DNA of 46,326 nt, taken from Thermomicrobiales bacterium. Lineage in GTDB: Bacteria; Chloroflexota; Chloroflexia; Thermomicrobiales; UBA6265. The notes under the pieces were generated by a model. That model was not told the DNA's origin. It worked only from the letters and a program-made list of their open reading frames with translations, and did no database searches. This document shows positions 25,061 to 33,834 of the stretch, in pieces; the first letter of the stretch is position 1; each line of letters opens with the position of its first letter. The DNA lies in assembly GCA_023957115.1 (NCBI GenBank), contig JAMLHN010000032.1, forward strand, positions 1-46,326, read 5' to 3'. The position numbers and the translations under genes are program-made.

Positions 25061-27745
25061 CTAGTCGAGCAAGTGCTCACGCCGCGCATGGTCGATGGCC
25101 TGGACGCGATTGGCCGCATTCAGCTTCCGGTAGATCGCGTTGAGATGCCGCTTGACCGTCTTGTCGCCAATGTACAACCGGTCGCCAATTTCGCGGTTAG
25201 AGAGTCCCGTGGCAACCAGCGCCAGCACATCCGCTTCCCGGCGCGTCAGTCCGACCGCTCGATGATTGGCCAGCGTCTGCGGCTGGGCGGGCGGGTGCGC
25301 CAACGAACGCTGGATTCGGTGAATGTACCCAGCATACTGGAGCTGGACGGCGTCATGAGAAAGGAGTGCATCGATGTTCGGCAGCTCGTTGACGAAGACG
25401 GTCATGAATCCCCCGCCGTGTCCCAGGCTGAGGGAGCGCACCAGCTCCTCGATAGCCACCTCGCTCGCCCCTTCGCCGTGCGCGACGATGGCGCGCAGCA
25501 GGTAGATCTCGACGAGCTCGCCCGTCTGCTCCTGCTCGATGGCATAGGTGGTGACGACCTCGAGTATGGTCCGGGCGGTGGCGAAGTCACGGTTGGCGAT
25601 AAGCCAGCGGATGTACGTCAGATACTCGTATTGCCGGTTCGGGTCGAACGGGAGCGCCGGATCGATGCCGCTGCTGCGTGCCCAGCGCTGGGCGAACATA
25701 TCCTGTCCCAACCAGATCCACATGCGCGCCTGGAGGGCCAGCGCCGGACCACGAAAGAAAGGCACGGGCAATTGTCCGGCAAAGCGAATGGCCCGCTCGA
25801 TATCGCGAAGGGCGAGCGGCGCATCTCCGCGCGCCCAGTTCAGCTCCGCCAGCGAGATTGCGTTCAGCGGATTCGAGAGCGGAGAGGGACAGCGTTCCCT
25901 GAGCTCCTGGGCCCGCGCCAGGCATTCTGCAGCAGCATCGAGCTGCATCTGCTCGATACGGATCCGCCCAATATAGTTCAATGCCAGTTGATTGCCGTAC
26001 TCGACCTGGTCATCCGCCGTGCGAAGCGCGTCTTCGAGCAGCTCGGCCGCATCCTCCAGGCGCCCTCGTTTGATCAAGACAAGCCCAGACATGACCCGTT
26101 CGGAAAGCTGAACCCAATTCCGTTGCGTTCCATCCAGGTGCAAACGGGTCCGATCGAACGCTTGCTCAGCGGCCGGCAACTGTCCACTGAACACATAGCC
26201 ATACCCTAGGAGCAAGGACGCGGTCGAATGCGCCGCTCGCTGATCTGCGGGCAGATGACGAACTGCCTGGGCAGCGAGGGTCGAACAGTCAGTTGGCCGA
26301 ATGAAGAAATTCAGGTACGCCTTGAGAAGGAGGAGCTGACCGGCGCTTTCCGACCCCTGATCGTTGGGCCATGCATCCTCAAGAATAGATATCATCTGAT
26401 CGGCTCGAGCGTATCGTCCCAACCTGATCAGCGCCCAGGCATAGCGATACGCAAGGCCCGGAACCCGTTCAAAAACCTCATTCGGAACATGCTCGAACAA
26501 ACTGCAGAGCGCCGCCAGACTATCGACGGGAAAGCGGTCCGTGCTCAGACGTTCCATCAGACGAGCGGCATGGTCCCAGTCTTCCCCCGCGATGGCGTGA
26601 CGGGAGGCGTCCTCGATCAGTTCGTGATCTTCGAACCACCGGGCGGCTCGCTGGTGCCGTTCGAAGATGCCAGCTTGGCTTGATTCGACCGTCAACCGAC
26701 GCAGCAGCGCATCGGCAAAGAGCTGATGAAAGCGGAACCAGTTGCGCTGTTCGTCGAGACCGACGATGAAGAGTTGATCCTGCTCTAGCTGATGAATGAT
26801 GCGTGCCGCGTTCTCGCCACCGCTGACGGCATCGCACAGGGGCGCACAAAACTGATCCAGAATCGATATGTCCAGCAGGAACGCGCGTGCCGTTGGCGGC
26901 TGAAGATCGATGACCTCTTCCCAGAGATAAGTTTCGATCGAGCGCGAGCCCTTCAGAAATCGTGCGGCATTGTCGTGGATTTGACCGCGAGCCTGGCCAC
27001 GCAGGGTATGCGCGACCAGGCAGAGCCCGGCGGCCCAGCCCTCAACGCGCTCATTGATCGAGTCCGCATCTGCTCGGTCGACGTCCAACCCTACGTAGTG
27101 GTGCAGCAGATCAAAGGCCTCGTCATTGCGAAAGCTGAGGTCGTCCTGACCAACTTCGACGAACCCGCCCCTACTTTGGATTCTGGTAAATGGCAGCGGC
27201 GGACGTATGCGGCTGACGATCACGAAGCGCATTGGCGACGTGACCTGCTTCAGCAGAACAGCGAGCGCTCGATGAATCTCCGGGTTCCCGATGAGATGGT
27301 AGTCATCCAAAATCAGCGTGAATGGACGATTGTACTCTTGCAGCTCTGAGGCCAGCGACCGCGCCAGGAAGGACGATGCCGGGATACTTGGCCCGTCGAG
27401 CAGCTCGCGCGTTGCCGCTCCGATCCGCTCGTCGATCGTGCGCAGTGCATCGAGGAGCAGATTGAAAAACATGCTGACTTCGTTATCGAAGCGGTCGATC
27501 GCGATCCATGCCCAGGGTTGATCCGACAGCTCTAGCCATTGTCTGACGAACATCGACTTGCCATATCCCGCGGGGGCGGCGACCAATATCACCGATGCGT
27601 CCGAGGTATCGAGGAGGTCCGTAAGCCGGGGGCGGTCGGTCATTCGTCGCCCAAGGGTTGGAGCAGTCAACTTCATCGCTACATGCTTCGGGCCGACCGC
27701 AAGGTCGGTCCCATTCGCAGCTTGGGGAAGGTTCTGCCTCGACAC
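25061..27745 (-). CDS. MalT-like large ATP-binding LuxR regulator (LAL)
   Basis: An 894-residue transcription activator of the STAND class. The N-terminus carries a MalT-like NTPase: MTDRPRLTDLLD, Walker A AAPAGYGKSMFVRQW, Walker B FTLILDDYHLIGN, and the RFVIVSRIRPPLPFTRIQSRG region. A long helical TPR-like middle (about 450-800) follows, and the C-terminus is a LuxR HTH (LTRREADVLALVATGLSNRE, IGDKTVKRHLNAIYRKL). Such proteins are held inactive until an inducer and ATP are bound. GTG 27745 has GAGGAG 11 bases upstream. It stands alone; its target is not evident. The C-terminal HTH is of the class that binds NarL/DosR-like half-sites, but no link to the palindromes is shown. Confidence 0.9.
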   Translation of the reverse strand: MSRQNLPQAANGTDLAVGPKHVAMKLTAPTLGRRMTDRPRLTDLLDTSDASVILVAAPAGYGKSMFVRQWLELSDQPWAWIAIDRFDNEVSMFFNLLLDALRTIDERIGAATRELLDGPSIPASSFLARSLASELQEYNRPFTLILDDYHLIGNPEIHRALAVLLKQVTSPMRFVIVSRIRPPLPFTRIQSRGGFVEVGQDDLSFRNDEAFDLLHHYVGLDVDRADADSINERVEGWAAGLCLVAHTLRGQARGQIHDNAARFLKGSRSIETYLWEEVIDLQPPTARAFLLDISILDQFCAPLCDAVSGGENAARIIHQLEQDQLFIVGLDEQRNWFRFHQLFADALLRRLTVESSQAGIFERHQRAARWFEDHELIEDASRHAIAGEDWDHAARLMERLSTDRFPVDSLAALCSLFEHVPNEVFERVPGLAYRYAWALIRLGRYARADQMISILEDAWPNDQGSESAGQLLLLKAYLNFFIRPTDCSTLAAQAVRHLPADQRAAHSTASLLLGYGYVFSGQLPAAEQAFDRTRLHLDGTQRNWVQLSERVMSGLVLIKRGRLEDAAELLEDALRTADDQVEYGNQLALNYIGRIRIEQMQLDAAAECLARAQELRERCPSPLSNPLNAISLAELNWARGDAPLALRDIERAIRFAGQLPVPFFRGPALALQARMWIWLGQDMFAQRWARSSGIDPALPFDPNRQYEYLTYIRWLIANRDFATARTILEVVTTYAIEQEQTGELVEIYLLRAIVAHGEGASEVAIEELVRSLSLGHGGGFMTVFVNELPNIDALLSHDAVQLQYAGYIHRIQRSLAHPPAQPQTLANHRAVGLTRREADVLALVATGLSNREIGDRLYIGDKTVKRHLNAIYRKLNAANRVQAIDHARREHLLD

Positions 27746-28094
27746 GGTTCTGAAAACTCCTCAATGGTGGCGTTCGAAGTCGCGCGCTGGATCGCTCCGG
27801 GGGGCGCCTCCCGTACGATCGAAGCGTAAAGATGGGTTCCAACTAGCGTGCAACCGGGAGCATAGCATGCGCATCCCGACCGACGCGGAGAGATAACAAT
27901 TTTGTTACAGACCGGAGCAGCTACGGCCGTCCACTCGGCGGGTTGTAGAATTCGACGCATCGATCCCTCCATCATCGCGGGGCCGGCAAGCTCGCGCGCA
28001 GCCGCGCTCCGGAGCAAGCGGGACTCGGACGACGAACTCGTCCGTCGTCGACCTTTACCTTTCGCAAACATCGTTGCCGGAGCTCCTACAAAAC
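27746..28094. other. Intergenic region between divergent LuxR and VOC genes
   Basis: About 350 bases without a supported gene. The only structure noticed is a 14-base palindrome TAACAA-TT-TTGTTA at 27894-27907, AT-rich in a GC-rich setting, which could be an operator for either divergent gene. Confidence 0.35.
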
Positions 28095-28475
28095 ATGACA
28101 TCCGATGCCATCCCATTCCCGCGACTGCATCACGTCATGCTCGCTATTCCTCCGGGCGGAGAGGGGGCGGCTCGTGATTTCTACATTGAGCAGCTCGGCC
28201 TGACCGAGACCGAGAAGCCCGCCTCCCTGATCGGCCGCGGCGGGCTCTGGCTTTCGACCGCAACGCTCTCGATCCATCTTGGTATCGACCCCAATTTTCG
28301 CTCCGCACGCAAGGCCCATATTGCCCTCGCGTACGACGATCTCGACCGGCTTCGTTCTCGGCTCCAGGATGCAGGCATTGCCGTCGGGCCGATCGAACAC
28401 GAGCTTCCCGGGTTCCGGCGGTGCTATGCCGAGGATCCGTTCGGAAACCGTATCGAGTTGATGCAAGCGCTTTGA
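28095..28475 (+). CDS. VOC/glyoxalase-fold family protein
   Basis: A 126-residue protein with the vicinal-oxygen-chelate fold: LHHVMLAIPPGGEGAARDFY at the start of the first beta-alpha-beta unit, HIALAYDDLDRLRSRLQDAG in the second, and the end CYAEDPFGNRIELMQ. A metal site of His (in LHH), His (KAHIAL) and Glu (RIEL) is plausible. Substrate unknown. ATG 28095 has GGAG 12 bases upstream. It precedes cinA by about 50 bases on the same strand and may be cotranscribed. Confidence 0.85.
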   Translation: MTSDAIPFPRLHHVMLAIPPGGEGAARDFYIEQLGLTETEKPASLIGRGGLWLSTATLSIHLGIDPNFRSARKAHIALAYDDLDRLRSRLQDAGIAVGPIEHELPGFRRCYAEDPFGNRIELMQAL

Positions 28476-28524
28476 ACGGCCGCTTCTGCGAGAATCCCAT
28501 TGGAATCGAACGGAAGAGGGGTCA

Positions 28525-29685
28525 ATGAACGCATACATCCTTTCCATTGGCGCCGAGCTGCTGCACGGCCACATTACGGACACCAACGCTACCTTTCTCT
28601 CGCAGGAGCTCGATGCGCGTGGTATCGAGTTGTTGCATGTCATCCAGGTGGGAGACGATCGCAATCGCATTCGTGAGTCGATCGAGCGCGCACTGTCCGA
28701 GGCGGAGATCGTCATCTGCACGGGTGGTATTGGTCCGACCGAGGACGACCTGACACGAGAGGGTATCGCCGATGCACTCGGAGAGACTCCGGAAGTCGAT
28801 GTCGCGCTTCGAGCAGAGGTCGAAGCGTTCTTCACCGCTCGTGGTCTGACGATGCCGGGGCGCAACGCGAAGAAGCCTGGCTCATCCCTTCGGCCAGGCG
28901 CTTCCGAACCCGGTTGGCACCGCCCCGGGTGGTATGTCGAAACCCGGGGCAAGGTCATCGTCTCGATGCCAGGCGTTCCGCGCGAGATGAAGCGGATGTG
29001 GGCCGAACAGGCCGCCCCCCGGCTGGGGCGGCTCCTTTCGGGTCGCAGCTACAGCTCGGTCACGCTCAAAACCATTGGTATCGGCGAGTCGGCGCTGGAA
29101 GAGATGATTTCGGATCTGGTGGCGCAGACGAATCCGATCGTCGCCACCTATGCCAAGGACGATGGGGTTCACGTGCGCGTCGTCGGCATCGGGAGTGACG
29201 AAGCAGAGGCGCGTGAGATTCGCGATCAGACGGCCGCTGAGGTGACCGATCGCCTCAGCCAGTGGCTCTATGGGCAGGACGACGTGTCGCTTGCCGGTTC
29301 GCTGGCACGGCAGCTGAACGACCGGGGCCTGCGTCTTCGCATCATCGACCAGGGAGGCGGCGGGCAGTTCGCCGCGCTCATGCTGGGCGATTCCGATGGA
29401 GCCGCGGTCACGATCGATTCGATCGCCCGGCCGGCCGGGGGTTGGCCGTCAACAACACTCGCAACCGAAGCGCAGGGAGGCGATCCATCAGTTCTCGGCA
29501 TCGGAATCGCGGTCGACGTCTCGCCCGCAGGAACAGTTCATGACGGGCTGATCGGAGTTTCGGTCGCCGGCGCCGTGAGCGGCTCGCAGGACTTCCCGAT
29601 GAAATCAACGATTCCGGAACTACAACGGCGGTCGATGCTGTTCACCGCCGATGTCCTTCACCGATTGCTCGATGGGTCGTTCTGA
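28525..29685 (+). CDS. cinA: CinA-like protein with degenerate C-terminal domain
   Basis: A 386-residue CinA family member. The N-terminal MoCF-like (COG1058) domain is good: AYILSIGAELLHGHITDTN, VICTGGIGPTEDDLTREG, and VIVSMPGVPREMKRMW; in characterised CinA this domain has ADP-ribose/NAD-related pyrophosphatase activity. The C-terminal part (about 255-386) should be the nicotinamide-nucleotide amidase with ESCTGG, but reads RIIDQGGGGQFAALML and lacks the catalytic serine motif, so that activity is probably lost. A good AGAGGGG site precedes ATG 28525. Its last 28 bases overlap the convergent ybeY. Confidence 0.85.
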   Translation: MNAYILSIGAELLHGHITDTNATFLSQELDARGIELLHVIQVGDDRNRIRESIERALSEAEIVICTGGIGPTEDDLTREGIADALGETPEVDVALRAEVEAFFTARGLTMPGRNAKKPGSSLRPGASEPGWHRPGWYVETRGKVIVSMPGVPREMKRMWAEQAAPRLGRLLSGRSYSSVTLKTIGIGESALEEMISDLVAQTNPIVATYAKDDGVHVRVVGIGSDEAEAREIRDQTAAEVTDRLSQWLYGQDDVSLAGSLARQLNDRGLRLRIIDQGGGGQFAALMLGDSDGAAVTIDSIARPAGGWPSTTLATEAQGGDPSVLGIGIAVDVSPAGTVHDGLIGVSVAGAVSGSQDFPMKSTIPELQRRSMLFTADVLHRLLDGSF

Positions 29686-30110
29686 AACGCGTCGAGCAGC
29701 CCACGCTGCCGATCGAGCATGGCGGCGCGCATTTCGACTGTCGCGTCGTCCCAGCCGGTGAGATGCAGTACGCCGTGCAAGACGAGAAATCGGAGCTCGT
29801 CTTCCAGATCCCAACCCTCGTCGCCCTTCTGACGACTGGCTTGTGCAACCGAGATCACGATTTCGCCTCCGGGTTCGTCCCCATGGGGAAAGGTCATGAT
29901 GTCGGTGGGTTCAGCGATTCCCATAAATTCGGCATGGAGTTGCGTGAGGTGCTCGTCACTGGTCAGCACGATCGAAATCGACCATTCTCCCGTGGCAGCT
30001 TCCTGTCGTAATCCGAAACAGCACAGCTCGGCGAGCTCTGAGAGGAGTCCGCCGTCGATCGATTCGGTCAAATCGAGCGTGTCGATGTCGCAGCTCAGCG
30101 GCTCCGCCAT
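29658..30110 (-). CDS. ybeY: Endoribonuclease YbeY (variant metal site)
   Basis: YbeY is a zinc-dependent RNase in 16S rRNA 3' maturation and ribosome quality control. The 150-residue protein carries EPTDIMTFPHGD and the metal motif LHGVLHLTGWDDAT. The family motif is HGxLHLxGYDH with three histidine ligands; here the third is Asp122 (H112, H116, D122). Asp can bind zinc, so the site need not be dead. It is the last gene of the uxuA-HIT-yqeY-ybeY series, five bases after yqeY, and its 3' end overlaps cinA. Confidence 0.9.
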   Translation of the reverse strand: MAEPLSCDIDTLDLTESIDGGLLSELAELCCFGLRQEAATGEWSISIVLTSDEHLTQLHAEFMGIAEPTDIMTFPHGDEPGGEIVISVAQASRQKGDEGWDLEDELRFLVLHGVLHLTGWDDATVEMRAAMLDRQRGLLDAFQNDPSSNR

Positions 30111-30115
30111 CTGGC

Positions 30116-30574
30116 TTAGCTCGGCGTGAGGGCCTTGCGAGCCGCTTCGTTCAGCCGCTTTCCGTCCGACCGGCCCGCGGCGCGCTGGATCAGGAGCGGC
30201 ATGAGCTTACCCAGATCCTTCGGTTCGGATGCGCCGGTCTCGGCGATCGCGTCCCGGACCAGCGTTTCGACCTCATCGTCCGAAAGGGCCGCAGGCAGAT
30301 ACCGCTCGAGAACGGCCAATTGCGCTTCTTCTTTTTCGACCAGATCGTTCCGACCGCCCGACCGAAACTGGTCGATCGACTCCTGCCGGCGCTTCGCGTC
30401 ACGCTGTAGGACCGTAATTGCCTCCTGCGCCGTCAGATCGGCCCCCTTGTCGATACGGGCATTCTTGAGGGACGACATCGTGTAGCGGATCGTATCGCGC
30501 GCGACGGTATCTCCCGATCGCATCGCGTTCTTCAAATCGTCCTGCAATTGAGCTTCGAGTGTTACTTCGCTCAC
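30116..30574 (-). CDS. GatB/YqeY domain protein
   Basis: A 152-residue YqeY-like protein. The start is GTG 30574 with a strong GAGGAG four bases before; the upstream extension of the frame only shadows the HIT gene. Family marks: LEAQLQDDLKNAMRSGDTVA, TIRYTMSSLKNARID, and the C-terminal AIAETGASEPKDLGKLM, which resembles the tRNA-binding tail of GatB. YqeY proteins are thought to act on tRNA-bound amino acids or translation, without proven function. It is part of a tight four-gene operon. Confidence 0.9.
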   Translation of the reverse strand: MSEVTLEAQLQDDLKNAMRSGDTVARDTIRYTMSSLKNARIDKGADLTAQEAITVLQRDAKRRQESIDQFRSGGRNDLVEKEEAQLAVLERYLPAALSDDEVETLVRDAIAETGASEPKDLGKLMPLLIQRAAGRSDGKRLNEAARKALTPS

Positions 30575-30588
30575 GTTTCTCCTCGGAA

Positions 30589-30927
30589 TCAGGCCATGGG
30601 CCCCAGTCGCCTGCCGCCCATGACGTGGAAATGCAAATGGAAGACCGTTTGCCCGGCTCCTTCTCCATCGTTGGTGACCACTCGGTATCCACAATCGTGC
30701 AGACCGCGCTCGGCAGCCACCTGTTGGGCCAGTCCCAGCAATGACGCGGCGACAATAGGATCGTCGAGCTCTCGCAGGCTGCTGATGTGCTGCTTGGGAA
30801 CGACCAGGATATGGGTTGGGGCGGCTGGGGCGATGTCATCGAACGCCACCGCGTGCTCATTTTGCGCGACGAACTCCGTATTCAGCTCGCCGCTCGCAAT
30901 TCGACAAAAAATGCACTCTTCGGTCAC
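30589..30927 (-). CDS. HIT-family (HinT-like) nucleotide hydrolase
   Basis: A 112-residue histidine-triad protein of the Hint branch, which cleaves adenosine phosphoramidates or acyl-AMP. The N-terminal ECIFCRIASGEL has the usual CxxC, and the active site reads QTVFHLHFHVMGGR, containing the HxHxHxx triad. GTG start at 30927 with GAGG upstream. It lies 18 bases after the uxuA-like gene and 14 before yqeY. Confidence 0.93.
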   Translation of the reverse strand: MTEECIFCRIASGELNTEFVAQNEHAVAFDDIAPAAPTHILVVPKQHISSLRELDDPIVAASLLGLAQQVAAERGLHDCGYRVVTNDGEGAGQTVFHLHFHVMGGRRLGPMA

Positions 30928-30945
30928 AGATTCGCTACCTCGTCA

Positions 30946-31977
30946 TCACGCCGTTGCTTCCCGACCACAATACTCCATCATGTTCATCAGACCCTGCATA
31001 TATCCGATTGCGTGCGCGCGGCCACGATGCTGCCACGAAGTGTCATCGTCCATATTGGGGACGTGGTCGTCGAGAAGAAAACCGTCGAAGCCTACGCGTC
31101 TCAGCGCCAGCATGACTTCGGACGGGTCGTAGTTTCCTTCTCCGATGAAGCATTCCTGGAAGTCGGGAACGGTGCCCTGCACGTCACGGAAATGGATGTA
31201 GAGGATCTTGCCGCGGGGACCGAACGTTTCAATCATGCGCATGACATTCAGCGCCCCGGCCGGCATCTCCGAACAGCAACCAAGGCAGAGATCGAGCCCC
31301 CATGCCGGGCTGTTGGCGATCTCTTCGCCTTTGATGAAGCCCTCCACACTGCCGAAGATGCGCGGCACTCCGCCCAACATCGGCACCGGCGGATCGTCGG
31401 GATGGAGCGCAAGCTTGATGCCGGCTTCTTCCGCAACCGGGAGAACCGCTCGCATGAAGTAGGCATAGTTCTCCCACATTTGGTCGTGGGAGAGCGTTGG
31501 TTCATCCTCGACCACCATGGTGGCCAATCGCTCGTCGACCTTAGCGACATAGGCTTTGGAGCCGCCCGCGCGGTCGATGGCGTTCATATGGAATGCGGTC
31601 ACCCTGGCTCCGCCGCGTCCGGGAGCTTCATGCGATGTGCGCCAGACGGCATTCGGCATCCAATGGATTCCGAGAATGGGGATGCCGGCGACTGCCATAT
31701 TCCGCACGATCGTTTGGTAGTTGGCAATTTGCTCGTCGCGACCGGGTAAACCGAGCATTGCCTTGTCATAAAAGTGAATCGGTACATTCTCGATCGCTTC
31801 GAGGACGAGATCGTATTCGGCACATCTGGCAACGAGGGCAGCGAGATCGGCGGCCTCCCACCGGTACTCGCCAGGGAGACGCGGTGTGTTCATCTGCACC
31901 CCGCGCACGCCGATCTGTTGCGCGAACCGGAGTTTGTCTTCCGTGAGCTCGTTGAACTGTCCAATTGCTATTCGCAT
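30946..31977 (-). CDS. uxuA: Mannonate dehydratase-like protein
   Basis: A 343-residue TIM-barrel protein of the UxuA/xylose-isomerase-like group. UxuA removes water from D-mannonate to give 2-keto-3-deoxygluconate in glucuronate breakdown. Seen motifs: ALHPDDPPVPMLGGVPRIFG and LDLCLGCCSEM, YIHFRDVQG, and the end DDHVPNMDDD, which hold the Mn-binding His/Cys/Asp residues expected of the family. ATG 31977 (MRIAIGQF) was chosen because the barrel begins there; an earlier ATG at 32007 is possible. No other hexuronate genes are nearby, so the substrate may differ. Confidence 0.82.
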   Translation of the reverse strand: MRIAIGQFNELTEDKLRFAQQIGVRGVQMNTPRLPGEYRWEAADLAALVARCAEYDLVLEAIENVPIHFYDKAMLGLPGRDEQIANYQTIVRNMAVAGIPILGIHWMPNAVWRTSHEAPGRGGARVTAFHMNAIDRAGGSKAYVAKVDERLATMVVEDEPTLSHDQMWENYAYFMRAVLPVAEEAGIKLALHPDDPPVPMLGGVPRIFGSVEGFIKGEEIANSPAWGLDLCLGCCSEMPAGALNVMRMIETFGPRGKILYIHFRDVQGTVPDFQECFIGEGNYDPSEVMLALRRVGFDGFLLDDHVPNMDDDTSWQHRGRAHAIGYMQGLMNMMEYCGREATA

Positions 31978-32108
31978 CTCTGGGCCTGCCGTCCTCTCAC
32001 GAAACATAGCGACCGATTCATTCCGTCGAATCGATGCGGAGTAACAATGAAATGCGCGAGGGGAACTGTCAATCGAGGTGCGAATCATATTGGTGGACCG
32101 CGGGATTG

Positions 32109-32424
32109 GCCCTCACCCCCGGCCCCTCTCCCTTCGGGGCCTACGTGCGGACAGTTTGTGAACGTGCGCTCGGGAGCGATCGCTTTGCGCAGCATTTCGA
32201 CCCTCACTCCACCCCCAACCCCCTCCGCTCTCCCAATCCTGGGAGAGCGGAGGGGGCTTGCCTCACCAGCTCAGCGGGGAACTCACATGTTCATACGAAA
32301 ACTGTCCGCACGTGAGCCCTTCGGGGAGCGGGGAGGGCTGTGGGATGCGTGGGTGTGGGGAGGGCGTGGATTCTGGGCTGCTTCGCCCTCACCCCCGGCC
32401 CCTCTCCCAATTCTGGGAGAGGGG
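32109..32424. repeat. Composite inverted/direct repeat element, possibly MITE-like
   Basis: A non-coding block with several ordered repeats. A 24-base direct repeat beginning GCCCTCACCCCCGG occurs at 32109-32132 and 32385-32408. A 17-base perfect hairpin has arms 32219-32235 and 32240-32256. An inverted pair CGTGCGGACAGTTT (32144-32157) and AAACTGTCCGCACG (32299-32312) flanks it. A further hairpin CCCCTCTCCCA/TGGGAGAGGGG spans 32399-32424. Similar CCCTCACCCC-type repeats are common between genes of Chloroflexota and some other GC-rich bacteria; no transposase is present. Confidence 0.7.
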
Positions 32425-33000
32425 AGGGCTTTCTGGGTTGGTACGTGCGGGGAAGACGGTGGAGAGACGGGGGAGCTGGAAAACGGGGACGTGTTCGTTT
32501 TTTTTTACGAACAACGCCTGGGTTGCTCCGGTGGGATCGACCTCGAAACACGTCGATGGAGGAGTTGGGAGTTAGGATCTGGGAGCTAGGAACGAACGAA
32601 ATTCCTAACTCCTAAATCCCGCTCCGAGCTCCTCGTCCGACGCCGGGACCCTGGTCTACCGGGCAGGGGCAGGAGCGAGCACGACTGGCGAGCCGTCCGC
32701 TGACCTGGCCAGCGATCCGTAGGCTGGCGATACGACGGATGTGGTACTGCGCTGCCCAGGCCCGCACCATCCGCCGGTGTGCCGCTTGCCAACACCGTAG
32801 TACATATGTTCTTTTGCTATCAAGGCTGACCACACCCAACGGCGCCGGGTGGGGGCAATTCACTGGACCTGCTGCCGGCGTTGCGGTTGATCGTGCCAGA
32901 GACGATAGCGGGGCCGGTGACCGGGTGATGAGGATGACGGCGGATGAGCGGAGGGGGCATACTCATTGTATGTATTCTCCAGCTTTCTCCCGTACAACGC
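32425..33000. other. Intergenic region before mutM
   Basis: No gene is supported. It contains a hairpin TGTTCG/CGAACA around a run of T at about 32490-32515, and a second inverted repeat GGAGCTAGGAA/TTCCTAACTCC at about 32581-32612 next to a direct repeat of GGGAGTTAGGA type. These look like decayed repeat or terminator material. Confidence 0.4.
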
Positions 33001-33834
33001 ATGCCTGAGCTGCCCGAAGTCGAAACGGTTCGCCGTTCGATGTCCGGCCGTGTGATCGGGTCGAGCATCGTATCGGTCGAGTTCAGAGACTTTCCAGGCG
33101 TTGTTGGCGACGTGCTGCCGGATGTCTTTCAGCAGTTGGTGATTGGAGAGCGATTCGAACGTATCGACCGCCGGGGCAAGCATCTCTGGCTCGCATTCGA
33201 TGGGGGAGGCGGACTCTTCGTCCACCTGATGATGACCGGGCAGCTCGTGTTGGTGCGGCCGGGCGACGATGCCCTTCGCTTCGAACATCTCCGGCTCGGG
33301 CTCGATTCGGGCTGGTCCCTGGCGTACGCGGATCAGCGCAAGTTTGGCCGTGTCCTCCGGTTGACGGATGAAGCATGGGAGACGATCGAACGGCGGATCG
33401 GCCCGGAGCCGCTCGATGCGCAGTTCTCGGTCGAGGCGCTCTCCGCTGCCATGCGGAACCGCAAGACGCCAATCAAGGCGTTTCTGCTCGATCAGCGGCG
33501 AATCGCCGGAATCGGCAATATCTACGCTGATGAGGGGCTCTATCGCGCCGGAATCCACCCGATGCGACAGACCGGCTCCCTCGATGAAGCGGACATCGAG
33601 CGTCTCCGCGGCGCGATACGTGCTGTGCTCTCCGAGGGTATCGAGCGGCGCGGGACCACGTTGTCCGACTACAGAGATGCGAATGGCGACGTTGGAACCA
33701 ACGCCGCCAATCTTCGTGTCTATGGACGAGGTGGAACTGGAATTTGCGAGCAGTGCGGCGCTCAACTCGTTCGACTGGTGGTTGCCGGTCGTGGAACGCA
33801 CATCTGCGAAATCTGCCAGCCCCTCAGAGACTAG
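33001..33834 (+). CDS. mutM: Formamidopyrimidine-DNA glycosylase
   Basis: Fpg/MutM removes 8-oxoguanine and formamidopyrimidines. The protein starts MPELPEVETVRR at the ATG at 33001, placing the catalytic Pro2 and Glu3 correctly; the longer open frame upstream is not used. The helix-two-turn-helix region reads RIAGIGNIYADEGLYRAGIHP and the C-terminal zinc finger is CEQCGAQLVRLVVAGRGTHI followed by CEICQ. 277 residues is normal. No clear ribosome site precedes the ATG. Its TAG stop overlaps the TAG stop of convergent rpsD in the palindrome CTAG. Confidence 0.95.
   Translation: MPELPEVETVRRSMSGRVIGSSIVSVEFRDFPGVVGDVLPDVFQQLVIGERFERIDRRGKHLWLAFDGGGGLFVHLMMTGQLVLVRPGDDALRFEHLRLGLDSGWSLAYADQRKFGRVLRLTDEAWETIERRIGPEPLDAQFSVEALSAAMRNRKTPIKAFLLDQRRIAGIGNIYADEGLYRAGIHPMRQTGSLDEADIERLRGAIRAVLSEGIERRGTTLSDYRDANGDVGTNAANLRVYGRGGTGICEQCGAQLVRLVVAGRGTHICEICQPLRD

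Noticed and set aside
32612..32863. Small minus-strand frame starting like RTYVLRCWQ, reminiscent of a short conserved Chloroflexota ORF
   Set aside because: Only the first ten residues look familiar; the rest matches nothing in any frame, so at best it is a decayed remnant.
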